From Diadophis punctatus similis (Eukaryota > Chordata > Lepidosauria > Squamata > Dipsadidae), in NCBI GenBank assembly GCA_023053685.1, contig JALIGW010000002.1:164803034-164867033 (forward strand): DNA of 64,000 nucleotides. Direction: 5' to 3'. The notes under the pieces were generated by a model, which saw only the letters and a program-made list of their open reading frames with translations, was not told the origin of the DNA and made no database searches. The translations under genes were made by a program, and so were the position numbers. Positions 46,471-58,965 of the stretch are shown here, one piece after another (the stretch's first letter is position 1; the number at the start of each line of letters is the position of its first letter).

Positions 46471-47369
46471 GAAATTTGGCCATTTTCTTTGTGGTCTTAA
46501 GACTAGGAGGCACCTGCTCAATGTTGACATAAAAGTGCAACTGCTGGCCAGCTTTATTCTTTGCATGTTGAATCCTAGATTGATATAAAATTCAAAACCT
46601 CCTGAAATACCAGGGAAGCTGGAAGGTGAAAGCCCAAAACAATGACACTGCAGACTATTAATGAAGAACTGGAAATGATTCAGCTATGCGGTAAGCAGAG
46701 ACACATTAAGTCAAGGAATGCCATACTGGAATAGCATGCTTGGAGATGAGATAACATTGTTATTGCATTAGTATTGTTATGGAGAGTCAAAATGAGAGAG
46801 TGTTGTGATATTGCAGAGCAACTCCATCCTTTACATGTCTACATATTGTAGAAATGAAAGTCCATAAGGGCTTGCGTTGTGATGTCAGAACACACATTCT
46901 GTCATTCCTTGTTAGCAACAGAAGCTCAAGATAAAAGAATAGTATATGCATGCAGTTTCAATATAGATTTTCTGATCTTCAACTGAAAGTCACCATATTG
47001 TCATCATCAAGGTTTGTTACCATCTCAGATTCTGACACTTCTAGAGCTATATATTTCCCTTTCTAAGTTCACTGGAATGGTGATGGAAAATCCATGTGCA
47101 GGAAATACAACAGCTGATTGCAAAGCTAATTCTTTATTTTATCTCAGGAAACAATCCTTGTTGGAAATTTAGTGAAATATGTTGCTGACTTGCCTTTCTT
47201 CTCTAACAGGGCCACAAGAAGGAGATTGGTAGCACTGATTTAGTTTCCATCAGTAAATTACAATTCGCCTTCTCATTTGAACAGGAAAAAATATGTCTGC
47301 TTAAAACCATGATGTTAAATCTTAGATTATTTGTTTAAACTGTATTTTAAGCAAACTAGAATTCCCCAA
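46471..47369. other. Unique DNA
   Basis: No gene or recognised repeat. The part at 46970-47300 is balanced, non-repetitive sequence. Confidence 0.4.
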
Positions 47370-47480
47370 TTAACAGAATAACAGAACAGAATAACAGAGT
47401 TGGGAGGGACCTTGGAGGTTTTCTATCCAATCCTCTGGTCAGGCAGGAATCCCTATACCATGTCCGACGAATGAATGAAA
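47370..47480 (-). mobile_element. CR1 LINE 3'-end fragment
   Basis: 'cagaataacagagttgggagggaccttggaggttttctatccaa' is the minus-strand copy of the conserved CR1 3' end. The first part of the tail is duplicated. Confidence 0.75.
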
Positions 47481-48744
47481 TTAATGAAATAACAAACTTA
47501 AATGAAATAACAAACTAAGTAATTGGAAACTAAAGCAAGTCCTCCAGATCTCCTCACAGCTGCACTGAAGGATAAAAATGGACAGCAAAAGCTTACATGC
47601 CTAAGTTTAATTCATGGAGCACTGAAGAATGGATTTGTGTTATATCCACATAAGGCTAGTAGATGTTCTTAAATCTGAATTTGCCAAAGAGCCTCCAATT
47701 TCAGCTCTTTGAAAATTTTATCTATATGATTAAAAAGTACACTTTGTGACATTCCGTTTTAGAGGCACAGCTTTACGTCTTTGACAAACAGCTTCTAATC
47801 AGGAGGGGTTTTAGAAATATAAGGTAGGAAAATCACCTGTGTGAAGTGTTCCCCATACATCTCAGGCTCACATCCTAATTTAATTTATATTCTTGTTTTT
47901 ATAAACCCAATGGTACACTAAAGATTAAACTATTAATATATAACTGGCACTAGCTCTGTGCAGTAAAAAATGACTGCAGCCTTTAACACAATCCCTGAGG
48001 TGGCATTTAATTTCACTGAAAATCAAAACCTTCTAAATTGTTCTGCCACTTCATAAACTCAATATATCAGTGCATCAGCAATCCATGAATCCCTAGATCT
48101 AGGCACAGAATTGGGGAAGAAATCGGCCCACAACTCAATATCGATTCAATGTAAGGCAAGTACAGTGGTTCAGGGGGAAGGTAATCAATAGTTCTGTTAT
48201 TTTATGCAAGTTGATTACTAGCAGCCCCATCTTATCATGGAGTTTTTGTTCAGCAATGATTTCAACCATTTTTTACTTCTTTTAAGCCCACCTGGATTGT
48301 TTCCTGGAACAGAGACCTAACATGGTTGTGTCTGCTAAATCATCATTTTGGTATATACATTCACATCCTGGAAACCCAAGACAGTCATTTCATCAAGTCG
48401 GGCTGCCTTGCTCATAAAACACTCAAGAATTACTTCAACTTTTCTGCCTGAGGCTATTTTACCCTCAAAAGTCTAGGTTTACTCCCTCACTGCTTTGATG
48501 ACTATCTTTCAGGCAATTCTGATTTCTATACACTGCCAAATACAATGGATTTCAAAGTTGTTAAAACCAAACACTACAAGTTTTACTTGTGGGGTTCTGT
48601 TAAGGAAGGCCATTTATTTCTCACAATTATTTTTATAAATAACTCAAGGCAATGAACATACTTAATAGTCCTTCCTCCTCCTATTTTCCCCACAACAATC
48701 CTGTAAACTGGGCTGAGCTACAGTATGAGAGTGACTGTCCCAAA
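47481..48744. other. Unique DNA, candidate conserved block
   Basis: No gene or repeat recognised. 47740-48180 is balanced, with motifs such as 'ggtggcatttaatttcac' and 'atatcgattcaatg', and could be a noncoding regulatory element. Conservation is untested. Confidence 0.3.
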
Positions 48745-48745
48745 G

Positions 48746-48747
<2 letters not shown>

Positions 48748-48819
<72 letters not shown>

Positions 48820-48890
48820 CTTCCCTCCCTCCCTCCCTCCCTCATCTATCTATCTACCACCTACTTACTTACCTATCATCTATATTTCTG
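48748..48890. repeat. (TC)n(CCCT)n(CTAT)n compound microsatellite
   Basis: About 34 CT units (48748-48816), then CCCT units and short CTAT/CTTA units. Long Ser/Leu open frames across it are artefacts. Confidence 0.95.
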
Positions 48891-49186
48891 TCTTATATGA
48901 ACCAGAAAACTCATATAGGTTTTCTGAAATTGATTAGATCAGGTTCTTTAAGGAGGTGGTTCTACAAAATATATTAGAGAATGGGCAAAGGTACTTAGGG
49001 ATGATAGGAAAAATAGTCCTCTAATTTCTGCTCCTATGATGAATTTGTGAGCAGAGAGATCTTTAAAAAAAAAACACACACAAACTTACATCTACATAAT
49101 ATATAGAAATTGGGGAGTGTTGGTTTGAACTTATGTAGTTTTGCACAGAAGTAACAAACTGGAGTTTACATTTAACATTCTACCTC
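48891..49186. other. Unique AT-rich DNA
   Basis: Nothing recognised. Confidence 0.4.
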
Positions 49187-49393
49187 AGGAACAATGGTTG
49201 CACAGTGGTCAGAATGCAGTATTGCAGGCTAACTCTGCCCACTGCCAAGAGTTTAATCTTGACAGACTCAGCCTTCCATCCTCCAGGTCAATAAAAACAG
49301 ATTGTTGGGGACAATATGCTGTCATTTGCAAACTGCTCTGAGAGTGCTGTAAAGTACTATGGAACAGTATATAAGTCTAAGTGTTGTTGCTAT
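49187..49393 (+). mobile_element. tRNA-derived squamate SINE, diverged
   Basis: Head 'aacaatggttgcacagtgg', body 'cagattgttggggacaatatg', tail 'tataagtctaagtgttgttgc'. It has small internal deletions and is older than the 9286 copy. Confidence 0.75.
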
Positions 49394-49639
49394 CTCCTGA
49401 TTTAGAGTAATAGCACAGTTCTAGGACTGTATGTATCCACTTTATTCTAACTCTGGCACAAACATGCCGTAGCAATATCCTTTTTTTCCCCTGCAGTTAC
49501 TCCAGACATTGCCTTTATCTCTTTCTCAGCCGATGCTATTGATTAATAGTGCATTGGAGAAGGAAACTATAGTATTTCTGTGTTTTAGCAAGAAAACCAT
49601 ATGGATAGAAAATATAAAATAACATCCAAGATAACTTAG
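49394..49639. other. Unique DNA
   Basis: Nothing recognised. Confidence 0.4.
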
Positions 49640-50690
49640 AAAACATTCTCCATTTACAAGAACCTCTGCTACAGAAAATGAAGTAAAATCAGCACTTCAG
49701 TCATTATCAAGTGAGAAAGCTACTGGAACGCATAGAATATTTATTTAATTTAGCATGCTAGAAAAATAATGCTTAGAATCATCCACCACAGACTAAAGCC
49801 ATGCCAGAACATCTGGCATTTCTAAAAAGAAATGCCAGATGTTCAAGCTGGCTTTGGAAAAAGCCAAGGAACACAATATATTATTGCTGATGCATGCTAG
49901 ATAATTAAAAAAAGCCAAAGAATATTTTTTTTTAAAGTCACGATATGCATCAGTGATTATGGAAGGCTTTCAATTATGTCAATCGTGTCAAATGGGCTCA
50001 TAAAAATGAAATACCCAGAACATCTCATTGTTTTTATGAGAAACATATATAGGTCAGCAAGTTGTAGTACAGACAGAAAATGGTGTAACAGAATGGCTTC
50101 AGATTCTGGAGCGTGACAAGGCTGAATATTCTCCCCTCGTTTATTCAACCTATATGCTGAATATATATTAAGGGAGGCTGGATTGAAAGAAGATGAGCAT
50201 AGTTTTAAAACTGGAGAATGAAATATCTATAATCTGCCATATGCACCAAAATGTAAAGAATCTGGAAGGTCTAATAATAAAAAGCAAGGAGCACAGTAAA
50301 ATAGGACTAAAAATAACTATAAAGAAAATCAAATTAACAACACCGGGTACAACAACCAGCCTTAGAACTCATATTGAAATCTCAAAGAGGGGAATAATTT
50401 TTGCATTTTAGAATCAACCATCAACAGTAAAAGAACCAGCAGTAAGGAAATATGCTACAGACTGGCACTTGGTAGATCAGCCTCAGAAAAGATATTCAAA
50501 TGCCATAATCTGTCTATACCAATAAAGAACAGAATCATGCAAGCCATGGTATTCCCTGTAACATTCTATGGAAGTGAAATTTTGGCTTTAAATAAGCAGG
50601 TAGAAAAAGTATTGATGATTTTGGTGTTGGAGAAGACTCCTGAGAATACTATGCAGAGTCAAAAAAACAAATCAATGGATCGTCAAACAA
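49640..50690 (+). mobile_element. Bov-B (RTE-clade) LINE remnant, reverse transcriptase region
   Basis: Degraded coding sequence in shifting frames. Recognisable RTE RT stretches, in order, are a 'GFGKSQGTQYIIADAC'-like segment near 49845-49905, 'AFNYVNRVKWAH' near 49968 and 'ILPSFIQPICRIY' near 50130, followed by 'MQAMVFPVTFYGSEILALNK' at 50537. These correspond to the conserved Bov-B order up to the region after the RT palm. Numerous stops and indels show it is long dead. Both ends are truncated, and it runs directly into a CR1-group 3' end. Confidence 0.7.
49807..49844. repeat. Perfect 17-bp hairpin with AAAA loop
   Basis: 'gaacatctggcatttct' is followed by AAAA and the exact reverse complement. 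It lies within the Bov-B remnant, where the right arm appears to be the native sequence. Confidence 0.9.
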
Positions 50691-51190
50691 ATCAACCCAT
50701 ATTCTCAGTCACTCCTTTGCTCTCCGCTCACAACAAAATACCTTATTCCACCAGACTTGAAGTACTGGGATTAGACAATTTACAACTACGTCGCCTCCGA
50801 TCTGATCTAAATGTAGTTCATAAAATCATATACCAAAATGTCCTTCCTGTTAATGATTACTTCAGCTTTAACCGCAACAATACACGAGCACGTAATAGAT
50901 TCAAACTTAATGTAAAGCTCTCCAAACTCGACTGCAGAAAATACGACTTCAGCAACAGAGTGATCAATGCCTGGAATGCACTACCTGACTCTGCGGTTTC
51001 TTCCCCAAACCCCAAAAACTTTAACCTTAGACTGTCTACAGTCGACCTCTCCCCATTTCTAAGAGGTCTGTAAGGGGCGTGCATAAGCTCACCACTGTGC
51101 CTACCGTCCCTGTCCTACTGTCCTATTGTCCTCTTTTATCGTTACTTTTTACTTATGTTTATACAAACTACTACTATCCTATACATGTTT
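50691..51190 (+). mobile_element. CR1-group LINE 3' end
   Basis: An open frame carries the C-terminal part of a non-LTR RT protein: 'YSTRLEVLGLDNLQLRRLRS', then 'YDFSNRVINAWNALPDSAV', typical of CR1/L2-like C-termini. It ends 'PFLRGL' at TAA 51071-51073. A short 3'UTR follows, then 'gacaaataaataaataaa', where the tail becomes a microsatellite. The frame is intact for about 130 codons, so this copy is much younger than the Bov-B remnant before it. Confidence 0.75.
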
Positions 51191-51733
<543 letters not shown>

Positions 51734-51949
51734 CTACACCATTGGAAGATCTGAAACACCAGGCTAAGTACATAACATCATAGAGGAAACCTATCTATGA
51801 AGTCACTAAGAGTCAACAACTTAATATTATTATGACTAGCACTAAGAAAGTTACCTTTATCTTTCCAACTGCCATTATCAATCAATTGTCCATACTGGAC
51901 AAACAGAACTCAGATTGGATCCCTTTCCCAACTTTTGGGGGAAGGTCCA
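51734..51949. other. Unique DNA
   Basis: Nothing recognised. Confidence 0.4.
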
Positions 51950-52475
51950 ACTCCCCGGATCCCTCAGTGACTGACTTTAAGGTGATTGTCCTTCAGAAAA
52001 GAACTATAAAGCCTGAATTCTTAATCAAAACAATCGAGTTAAATGCTCTCAGGAGATTTAAGGCATTTTCTTTTAGATTAATGAGAAACCAATTAGATCA
52101 GAATCAAGTAATTAAATGCAATTCAAGTTTGTTAATAGCCATTGTCTATTAAGAAATACTGCCACTTATCTTTACACCATCCTCCCTTCTCTACTCCCCA
52201 CCTCATAACCAAATTGAATGTATAACAGTCCTCTCTCAGGGCTATGATATTCAAGGACTAATGTGATAACAACTTTGCTAATCTTTAAGTAGACACAAGA
52301 CTCTTAATGATCTCAAACCGATTTATTTCCAATTAAAGATTAATTGAAATTTACTAATCACCAAAACTAAAGTTAACTAAGCGTGATGAAAATGACAATT
52401 CATTGGTGAGTGCATTAACACAAAAAGGCTCAATTAAATTTAAATTCAAGATTTTTCTCATCAGTACATCTCATC
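51950..52475. other. Candidate conserved noncoding element
   Basis: Non-repetitive, with many homeodomain-type TAAT/ATTA sites ('caagtaattaaatgc', 'ccaattaaagattaattg', 'cattggtgagtgcattaac') and no simple repeats or transposon traces. It looks like a vertebrate developmental enhancer, but function and conservation are inference. The 106-codon frame at 51832-52152 is A/T-rich and has no domain. Confidence 0.3.
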
Positions 52476-54016
52476 ACTACATTATATTATGGGGTCTATA
52501 TTATGGTTTCTAGTCATTTCTGGAGCCATTACACAGAGTGTGATAAAATGAAAATAACGGGAAGAGTAATGGGAGTCACTAATGTTTTATGCACACCCAA
52601 AATATCATAGATTAATTTTGGATCTAGATTTTATTCTAAATGTGCTAGTTTTTCATATGGATGATTCTGATTCATGTGGATTTGTAAACACATAAAGGTT
52701 AAATACATATTCACCCTGCCCCAATGCACTTTCATTCTGGAATCAGATATTCCAATAAGCATCCTCCATTGTTTTTGTGATTATTGGAGCTGGATGTCAT
52801 GTTATTACTATATTAGGCATGGAATTAAAGGTCTCTGTGAAATGGCTAATGCCTGAATGTCTTGTCCTAGTGGGATACATAAAACCTGTAAATGGGACTA
52901 AATTGATCATATCACCTCTCAATCAGATGCCCATCTCTAGGCTGCCTTTATGTACTGAATTGCACCTAGAAATTCACAGAACAGTATGTCTTGGATGGTT
53001 ATGGCTCTTTATGATTAAAGGATTACATATTTCAGTAATAAACAACAGAATGGTAAGCGTGACAACTTTCATTCAGTATTGGGAATTTCTAGTTTTTCAA
53101 ATCAAGTGAATGTTGTTCTCCCTGATTGTTTATCCATCTGTTTAACTTATGCCATCAATTTTTGTATTGTCATAATAAAAGATTGATTAGAATAGACCTG
53201 GGATCAGACAAGTGTTCTCATCTACATCAGTACTTCTTGACCTATACAAATTTGGGTTCATTCTGAAATAGTTATTATGAGGACATTTAATGCCTCCGTT
53301 AAGCGTGCCTATTTTCAATGGCAATTCTGTGGGTCAAGTGGTGCAAGAACAAATATATTGGATAAAGGTGGTTTGTGTTGCTAGGCAAAATCCCCCTCTA
53401 AAGGCTTTTCAGAGCATTCCAGGAAACCTGTCCCTATGAAAAGGGCTGTTTTTCTATTTTTGATTGAGAATATAATGACTTTCGGCTTATCGCTATGATT
53501 CACTGGCTAGTACATCCTGCTCTTTAGTTCTTGGTAATTCAGTAAAATGAGTTCTTGTTCTATTTTATCAATATGAAGGTTTAAGCTTTTCATAGTTCTA
53601 GTTTCAAAGTTTTAGTTTCAAAGTTCTAATTTCAAAAAAAAAGTCTTGGAGGATTTCCAGACCACTAGCCCCATTTGTTTGCCAAAACTTCACGGAACAT
53701 GAATGTGGCATCGTTCTGAGTTGGCTTTACCTTTGCCAAGGTCTACGAGGACAGTCAGAGTACTCTTACCAAGGGTGTGCCTTCTGCAAATCTAGACCCT
53801 GAAGAGTAGCTTTACCAATGATCCCTTTAGCTATCTCCAAAACAGGCAATAGGTAAATATTGTTTGCATTCAACTTTCTTAGAAGTTGAAAACTTCATGG
53901 TATTGCATTAAGCTTGCATTACAGAAGCATGGTTTGCTCTGGGAAGTGTGAATAATTAATACAGTAAGTGGCTCAAAGACTTAGTAACCAATAAAAAAAG
54001 AGGGAAGGGAAGAGAT
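52476..54016. other. Unique DNA, no gene recognised
   Basis: A frame at 52777-53109 (110 codons) has no recognised domain. No repeat family is apparent. Confidence 0.4.
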
Positions 54017-54162
54017 ACGGGGTGGCCAAACTATGGTTCTTTGAGGACCTATGGACTTCAACTCCCAGAATTCCTGAGCTAGCCATGCATACATGGCTGG
54101 CTCAGGAATTCTGGGAGTTGAAGTCCACAGGTCCTCAAAGAACCATAGTTTGGCCACCCCTG
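54017..54162. mobile_element. Palindromic hAT-like MITE
   Basis: A nearly perfect inverted repeat: left 'acggggtggccaaactatgg', right 'ccatagtttggccacccctg'. It is centred on 'gccatgcatacatggc' and shares 'cttcaactcccagaattcc' with the elements at 255 and 26055. No convincing 8-bp duplication. Confidence 0.7.
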
Positions 54163-54394
54163 GCATAGTATATGCATGTTGTGGTCATTATTGTTTTAAA
54201 GGTTTGTTCTTTGCATATTGCGTATAATATTGCATATTATAACAGTCATGTTTAATGTCATTTGAGTCACACTTGATATCCACCAACTTAGTAACGAAGC
54301 TCAGAAAACACCAGCAGGTAAGGCAAACCTCACTGGTCACTCCTGTTTGGACAAATCTACCAGAGCCTGGCTTTTCCTTTTAGGCAGAAGTCAC

Positions 54395-54475
54395 CAAACA
54401 TGGTTGGATAAGGAATTCTGGGAATTGAAAACCACAAGTCTTAAAGTTGCCAAGCTTGGAGATCCCTAATTTTAG
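54395..54475. mobile_element. Fragment of the hAT-like MITE family
   Basis: 'ggaattctgggaattgaaaacc' and 'aagtcttaaagttgccaagcttggagatccct' match one arm of the elements at 26055 and 62526. Incomplete. Confidence 0.5.
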
Positions 54476-56419
54476 GGATTTTTCACTTGTCATTAGTCTC
54501 TGGGCCTTTCCTCCTCTTTCCCAGTTGTTTGTATACATTGGTACCTTCAGTCCTTCCTATTTCTGAAAATAATGCAGTGTTTCTATGTTTTTCCCCTTTT
54601 TTTCTCCTTACAGTTCTATTATAGCTCCAATACTACAATAATCAGAGCCGTAGGGAACAGTTTGTTCTTTCATTCCTATGTCCTTCTGTAGGTCCATGGA
54701 AGCCTTGTAGCAAGGAAGAACTGATAGTTCAGCTTCACAAAGTGCCCACTGAGACATGTAAGATTGAATAGAACATATTTTTCTAGGGTTCTGGATAGTA
54801 GAATAATTTAACAGGTTATTGCTGGATTAACCGCAAGATTGTTTTTTAATAAAGCAATCTCCAACCAGCAGAGAATATGTGCGTTGAACCTGCCAGGGGT
54901 CAGTTAGCATTTGCTCAGCAAAGACAGTGCCAGGGGGGGCTGGTATGACCCTTACTGACTGTTCTGACCCAACCTTAGCAGAAGCAAGAAACAGACTTCT
55001 TGTCACGAAAACCCCCTCTTTATTTACCTCTTGTGAATTAATTGTATTCACCTACTGAAAAGTCCAGGCAATAGTCCTTCAAGGAGTTAACTGCAGAACA
55101 GACCTTATCAGTTTTTCTTACGATAATTGCAAGTGAGCTCCCAGCCAAAAGGCCGCAAATTAAGTTTTGGCAATCAGTCTTTGTGGCACAAAACACAATG
55201 AGCAAAATCTTCAGAAATACGAACTGTTATGTCCTACGACAACCACTCCCCTAGGTAGTGTATTTAGTGTGTTTTCCCTGAACATATATGGTCTTCTCTG
55301 TTCTTTATTGTTTTTACTTTTTTAATGTATAAGTCACTCAGAGTTGCTCTGGAATCAGGGAGCTTTTAAATCTAACACAAAATTAAAAAACACAAATAAA
55401 ATAAAATAAAATCTGTTCTGTCCTTACTTCTTCCTCATTGCCTTTTTTCCTTTCTTGCCATTTTTTAAAATCACTGCAGTCATTTTATTGTTCTGCATGT
55501 TATTTGATATTCTACAATGTCAGTACAATATTCTGGCCCCTTGAGAAAAGTTTCCTTTTTTAATTATTTTTTTTTACAATATATTCCACCTTGCATGCTG
55601 AGAAAATGTATTTTTTACTAAAACCAACCAGCATGAATTGCACAACCACTTTAATAACTGAAAGATACTATAAAATTCCCCAGTGCAGTCCACAAAAGCA
55701 ATGAAAGCATAATCCAGTGCGTGAATAAATCAACATAATTACAGATATAAATATTATATTGTGTTCTGGTTCTGCCCACTGTCTATAATCTGCAGGTCAC
55801 TGGAAACAAATCAGTGTTGCTTTATACTATCACCGAACAGCAAAAGCTTGTAGGTAAAGAGTTTTGAAGTTGCTGCCAATCCTCTGGCAGCTCTGGAGAG
55901 GTTGATATTCTTAGTGTGATGATATTCAGAGAAAACTTATTTTTAGCTCACTATGGAACAGGTGACTGGAAACTCTTTCAAATGTACCAAATCATTCTGG
56001 ATGGAATATAGTTCTGCTGAGCTCTGTTGACATTAGCACCACCTGGAAGGTCCTCTTGTTTCTCATTTCTCTTTTCCCAGTCAGGATCCCCATATGTGGT
56101 TAGCCTGCGTCTTTAGAAGCTAAAAATGGGTCGGTGAACATAATTGCAATTCATAAGATATAATCACAGGACTAAGATCTAATCATAGATACAAGGAGCC
56201 AGGCATGGCAGCAGAAGTCCCATCTGAGTGGAACAGCTTATCTTATAGCTATTAGATTAGTGGTTCCTGGTGCAACAGGTCCTCCAATATGTGACTTCAG
56301 ACAAAATGAAAAGTAGATGGCCTCCACCATAATTAAACAGGGTAGTTCTGAATGGACCAATGGCTGGCTTCTGCTACATCAAACACCCATATATCCAAGC
56401 ACACACATTATCTTGTCCA
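54476..56419. other. Unique DNA, no gene recognised
   Basis: No supported gene. 54830-55240 has features of retroelement or unique DNA ('aaccccctctttatttacc') but was not assigned. Confidence 0.4.
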
Positions 56420-57300
56420 GTAGACCAGCTATACCAACTTGTATAATACCAATGCAATTATTAAGTTTGCAGACGATACGACAGTGGTGGGGCTCATTAA
56501 CAAGAACAATGAGTCTGCTTATAGAAAGGAAGTACAACGGTTGATATTGTGGTGCAAAGAGAATAATCTTATACTTAACACCAAAAAAACTAAAGAACTG
56601 ATAATTGACTTTAGGAAAAAGAGAGATGCACATTTACCATTGGACATAGATGGCGAGGAGATGGAGAGGGTTAGTAGTTTTAAATTTCTGGATATTTATA
56701 TCTCAGAGGACCTCTCATGGACTATGAATGTAAACATGCTCAGTAGAGGCTGTACTTCCTGAGATTGCTCAGGAAGATAAATCTATCTCAGCATCTACTG
56801 TTGTCCTACTATCGCAGCACCATTGAGAATGTCCTGACATATGGTATTCTAGCATGGCATGGAAGCAGCTCTGCAGCAGACAAAAAAGCTCTACAGAGAA
56901 TAATTACAACTATCCAGAATATTATTGGGCTCCAGCTACCAGCCCTGGATGATATCTCTGCATCTCGCTGTTCTAGGAAGTTGCACAATATTCTCAGAGA
57001 CTCTTCTCATCCTGCTTACAATCTTTTTGGACTGTTGCCATCTGGCAGAAGATACAGAACAATCAAAACTCGGACCACACGCTTTCTGAATAGTTTTTAT
57101 CCTGGAGCTATAATTGCACTTAATAATGAATTGAAGGGTCACCATCAGTGAGTTGTTGGATAGTATTACTTGGTCTGTTGTATGGATGTTTGAGTAGTTC
57201 AGGGTGGGGAATTCGTGGTGGGTGGGGATTGCTATATGTGTTGGGACTGGTCTTGAAGCGTTATGTGAATTTTGTTATATGGGTGTACTGTGTATATACG
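56420..57300 (+). mobile_element. L2/Rex1-like LINE, 3' half of reverse transcriptase
   Basis: The first frame (56439-56762) holds the RT catalytic motif FADDT (from 56466), 'LNTKKTKELIIDFRKK' and 'VSSFKFLDIYISEDLSW'. A frame change near 56745-56765 leads to the second frame (56765-57151), with 'YYRSTIENVLTYGILAWHG' and C-terminal 'LLPSGRRYRTIKTRTTRFLN'. It ends at TGA 57149-57151, with a short 3'UTR running into a GAT repeat. The order fits the CR1/L2/Rex1 group. 5'-truncated and one frameshift from open. Confidence 0.82.
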
Positions 57301-57309
57301 TACAATGAC

Positions 57310-57311
57310 TA

Positions 57312-57370
<59 letters not shown>

Positions 57371-57384
57371 AATAATAATAATAG

Positions 57385-57428
<44 letters not shown>

Positions 57429-57430
57429 AT
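57310..57430. repeat. (GAT)n(AAT)n(GTT)n microsatellite at the LINE tail
   Basis: About 20 GAT units, four AAT units and about 16 GTT units follow directly on the LINE 3' end. Confidence 0.96.
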
Positions 57431-58484
57431 ACCAAGCATCGCCCTTCTACGATTCAATGCCCCTTGTTTATATCATTCCTCTATTGTCATCCTTCACTTA
57501 TCCTAGGTAGCTTAAACCATACTTCCAAGCAATAAAACACTGTTCTTCTCATTTGTGCCAGCTGAGATGTGCCATCCTCTCTATGACCAGAGAGGGCCCT
57601 TGAATGATCAGAAAAAGGAAGGACTAACAGTTGGTCACATTAACAATTCATAATCCAGACAGTAGTTCTGAGGCTATTAAAAGTGTCTAATTTTAGAGAT
57701 GAACAATTTTTTCAGAGGCTCTAGCTGCACACATAGTTTTTGAGTGTCAAGGCAACACACTGAAGATAAATTATGCAAAGACATAGACAAACATTTAGTA
57801 ATTTAATTTTAAATTTATTTTAATGGATTCATTCAATAGATGGAATATAATTACTCTCCGTGAATTCAGAAATATTTGGTTTCTATCATATTAAGCATGT
57901 CAATTTAAGGAGGAGGTTCTGAAGGCTTCATCTCAAAGCCTGCTTGAGGGAGATAGCTTTGGCACTTTGATGCTGGAGAGGGATCCCAATCTAACACTCT
58001 CTAACAACAAAGAAATCTCTCATGTGACAGCTGTAGGGTCTTTATTGAAAAATATCCAGAATGTTTATTGAAAAATATCCAGGAAATCCTGCAAGGGAGA
58101 GATTCTTATGTGGTGGTCAATCAATTATCCCAACAGGGTTCCTATGCCTTAGGCAGTGGCTGACAGGCAGCATAGTAACATGGGCAGGGCTCCTGTTGCT
58201 GTAACCTTCACATGCAACATATCTATCTGTCAAGGCATTGCGCCAAAGGGACTTTCTTGAATGATGAAGATGCTGATGATTGTTCCATACTCCATTACAA
58301 TATAAGGTGCATCTTACGCAATTGGGAAGTTCCCAAATAGAGCGTTGCAAGACACCTAATGGGCAGCCAGAGGCTATGGCCTAGATGTGTAAGAAATGTT
58401 GGCATGGAGGTGAAAAGAACTCTGCTTAGTCCTACATTGGTGTTCAACCATTAATTCAATCAACGTCACAAAAGGGATGTAAGT
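57431..58484. other. Unique DNA
   Basis: No gene recognised. A short tandem duplication of 'tttattgaaaaatatccag' lies at 58040-58081. Confidence 0.45.
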
Positions 58485-58492
58485 ATCTACAC

Positions 58493-58626
58493 CAGGCCTG
58501 TCAAACTGGCAGCCTGCGGTCTGGATACGGCCCACACAGGCCACACTCATCCCGGCTCTGCAAAGGCAAAAAACATCGCAATATGTCACAATCCAGCCCG
58601 CGACGTGATCGAGTTTGACACCCCTG
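58493..58626. mobile_element. Non-autonomous hAT-type element with 8-bp TSD
   Basis: Ends 'caggcctgtcaaactgg' and 'gagtttgacacccctg'. Flanks 'atctacac' (58485-58492) and 'gtctacac' (58627-58634) match at 7 of 8. Same family as 45891. Confidence 0.8.
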
Positions 58627-58724
58627 GTCTACACCAATGTTTCTTAAACCTGGCAATTTTAATTTATGTGGACTTCAATTCTTAGAATTACCCAGTTAGC
58701 CTTGTTAGAAAGTAGAAGTGTCAT

Positions 58725-58965
58725 GCACCAGGGAAATCAGGAGATTCAGGCAGTTCAAATGAGTATAAAGATTTATTGCAAGCTTAGGCTCTCCACAAGA
58801 ATCTGACCTACTAACGGTCAAGGGAAATGAGTGGGAATAAAAAACATTCAAGGTGGGCTAGACTTAAATCTCCTATGGGCGTGTAGGGATTCATGACTTA
58901 TATGTTTGACTTCCTCCCTTGGGCTCAGCCTGGTCATCTCCTACAAGAAGCAGGGTTTTGGCTTG
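58725..58965 (-). repeat. LTR-like repeat, second copy
   Basis: On the minus strand it aligns with 34550-34805 from 'tgtaggagatgaccaggctg' to 'aagcttgcaataaatctt' and 'gaactgcctgaatctcc'. It contains AATAAA. No coding sequence flanks it, so it is a solo LTR candidate. Confidence 0.5.

Noticed and set aside
54270..54375. 5S rRNA-like segment
   Set aside because: Only a faint resemblance; the internal control region of 5S rRNA is not present.
57272..57535. Frames with poly-Asp, poly-Met or poly-Cys
   Set aside because: Translation of GAT and GTT repeats at the LINE tail.
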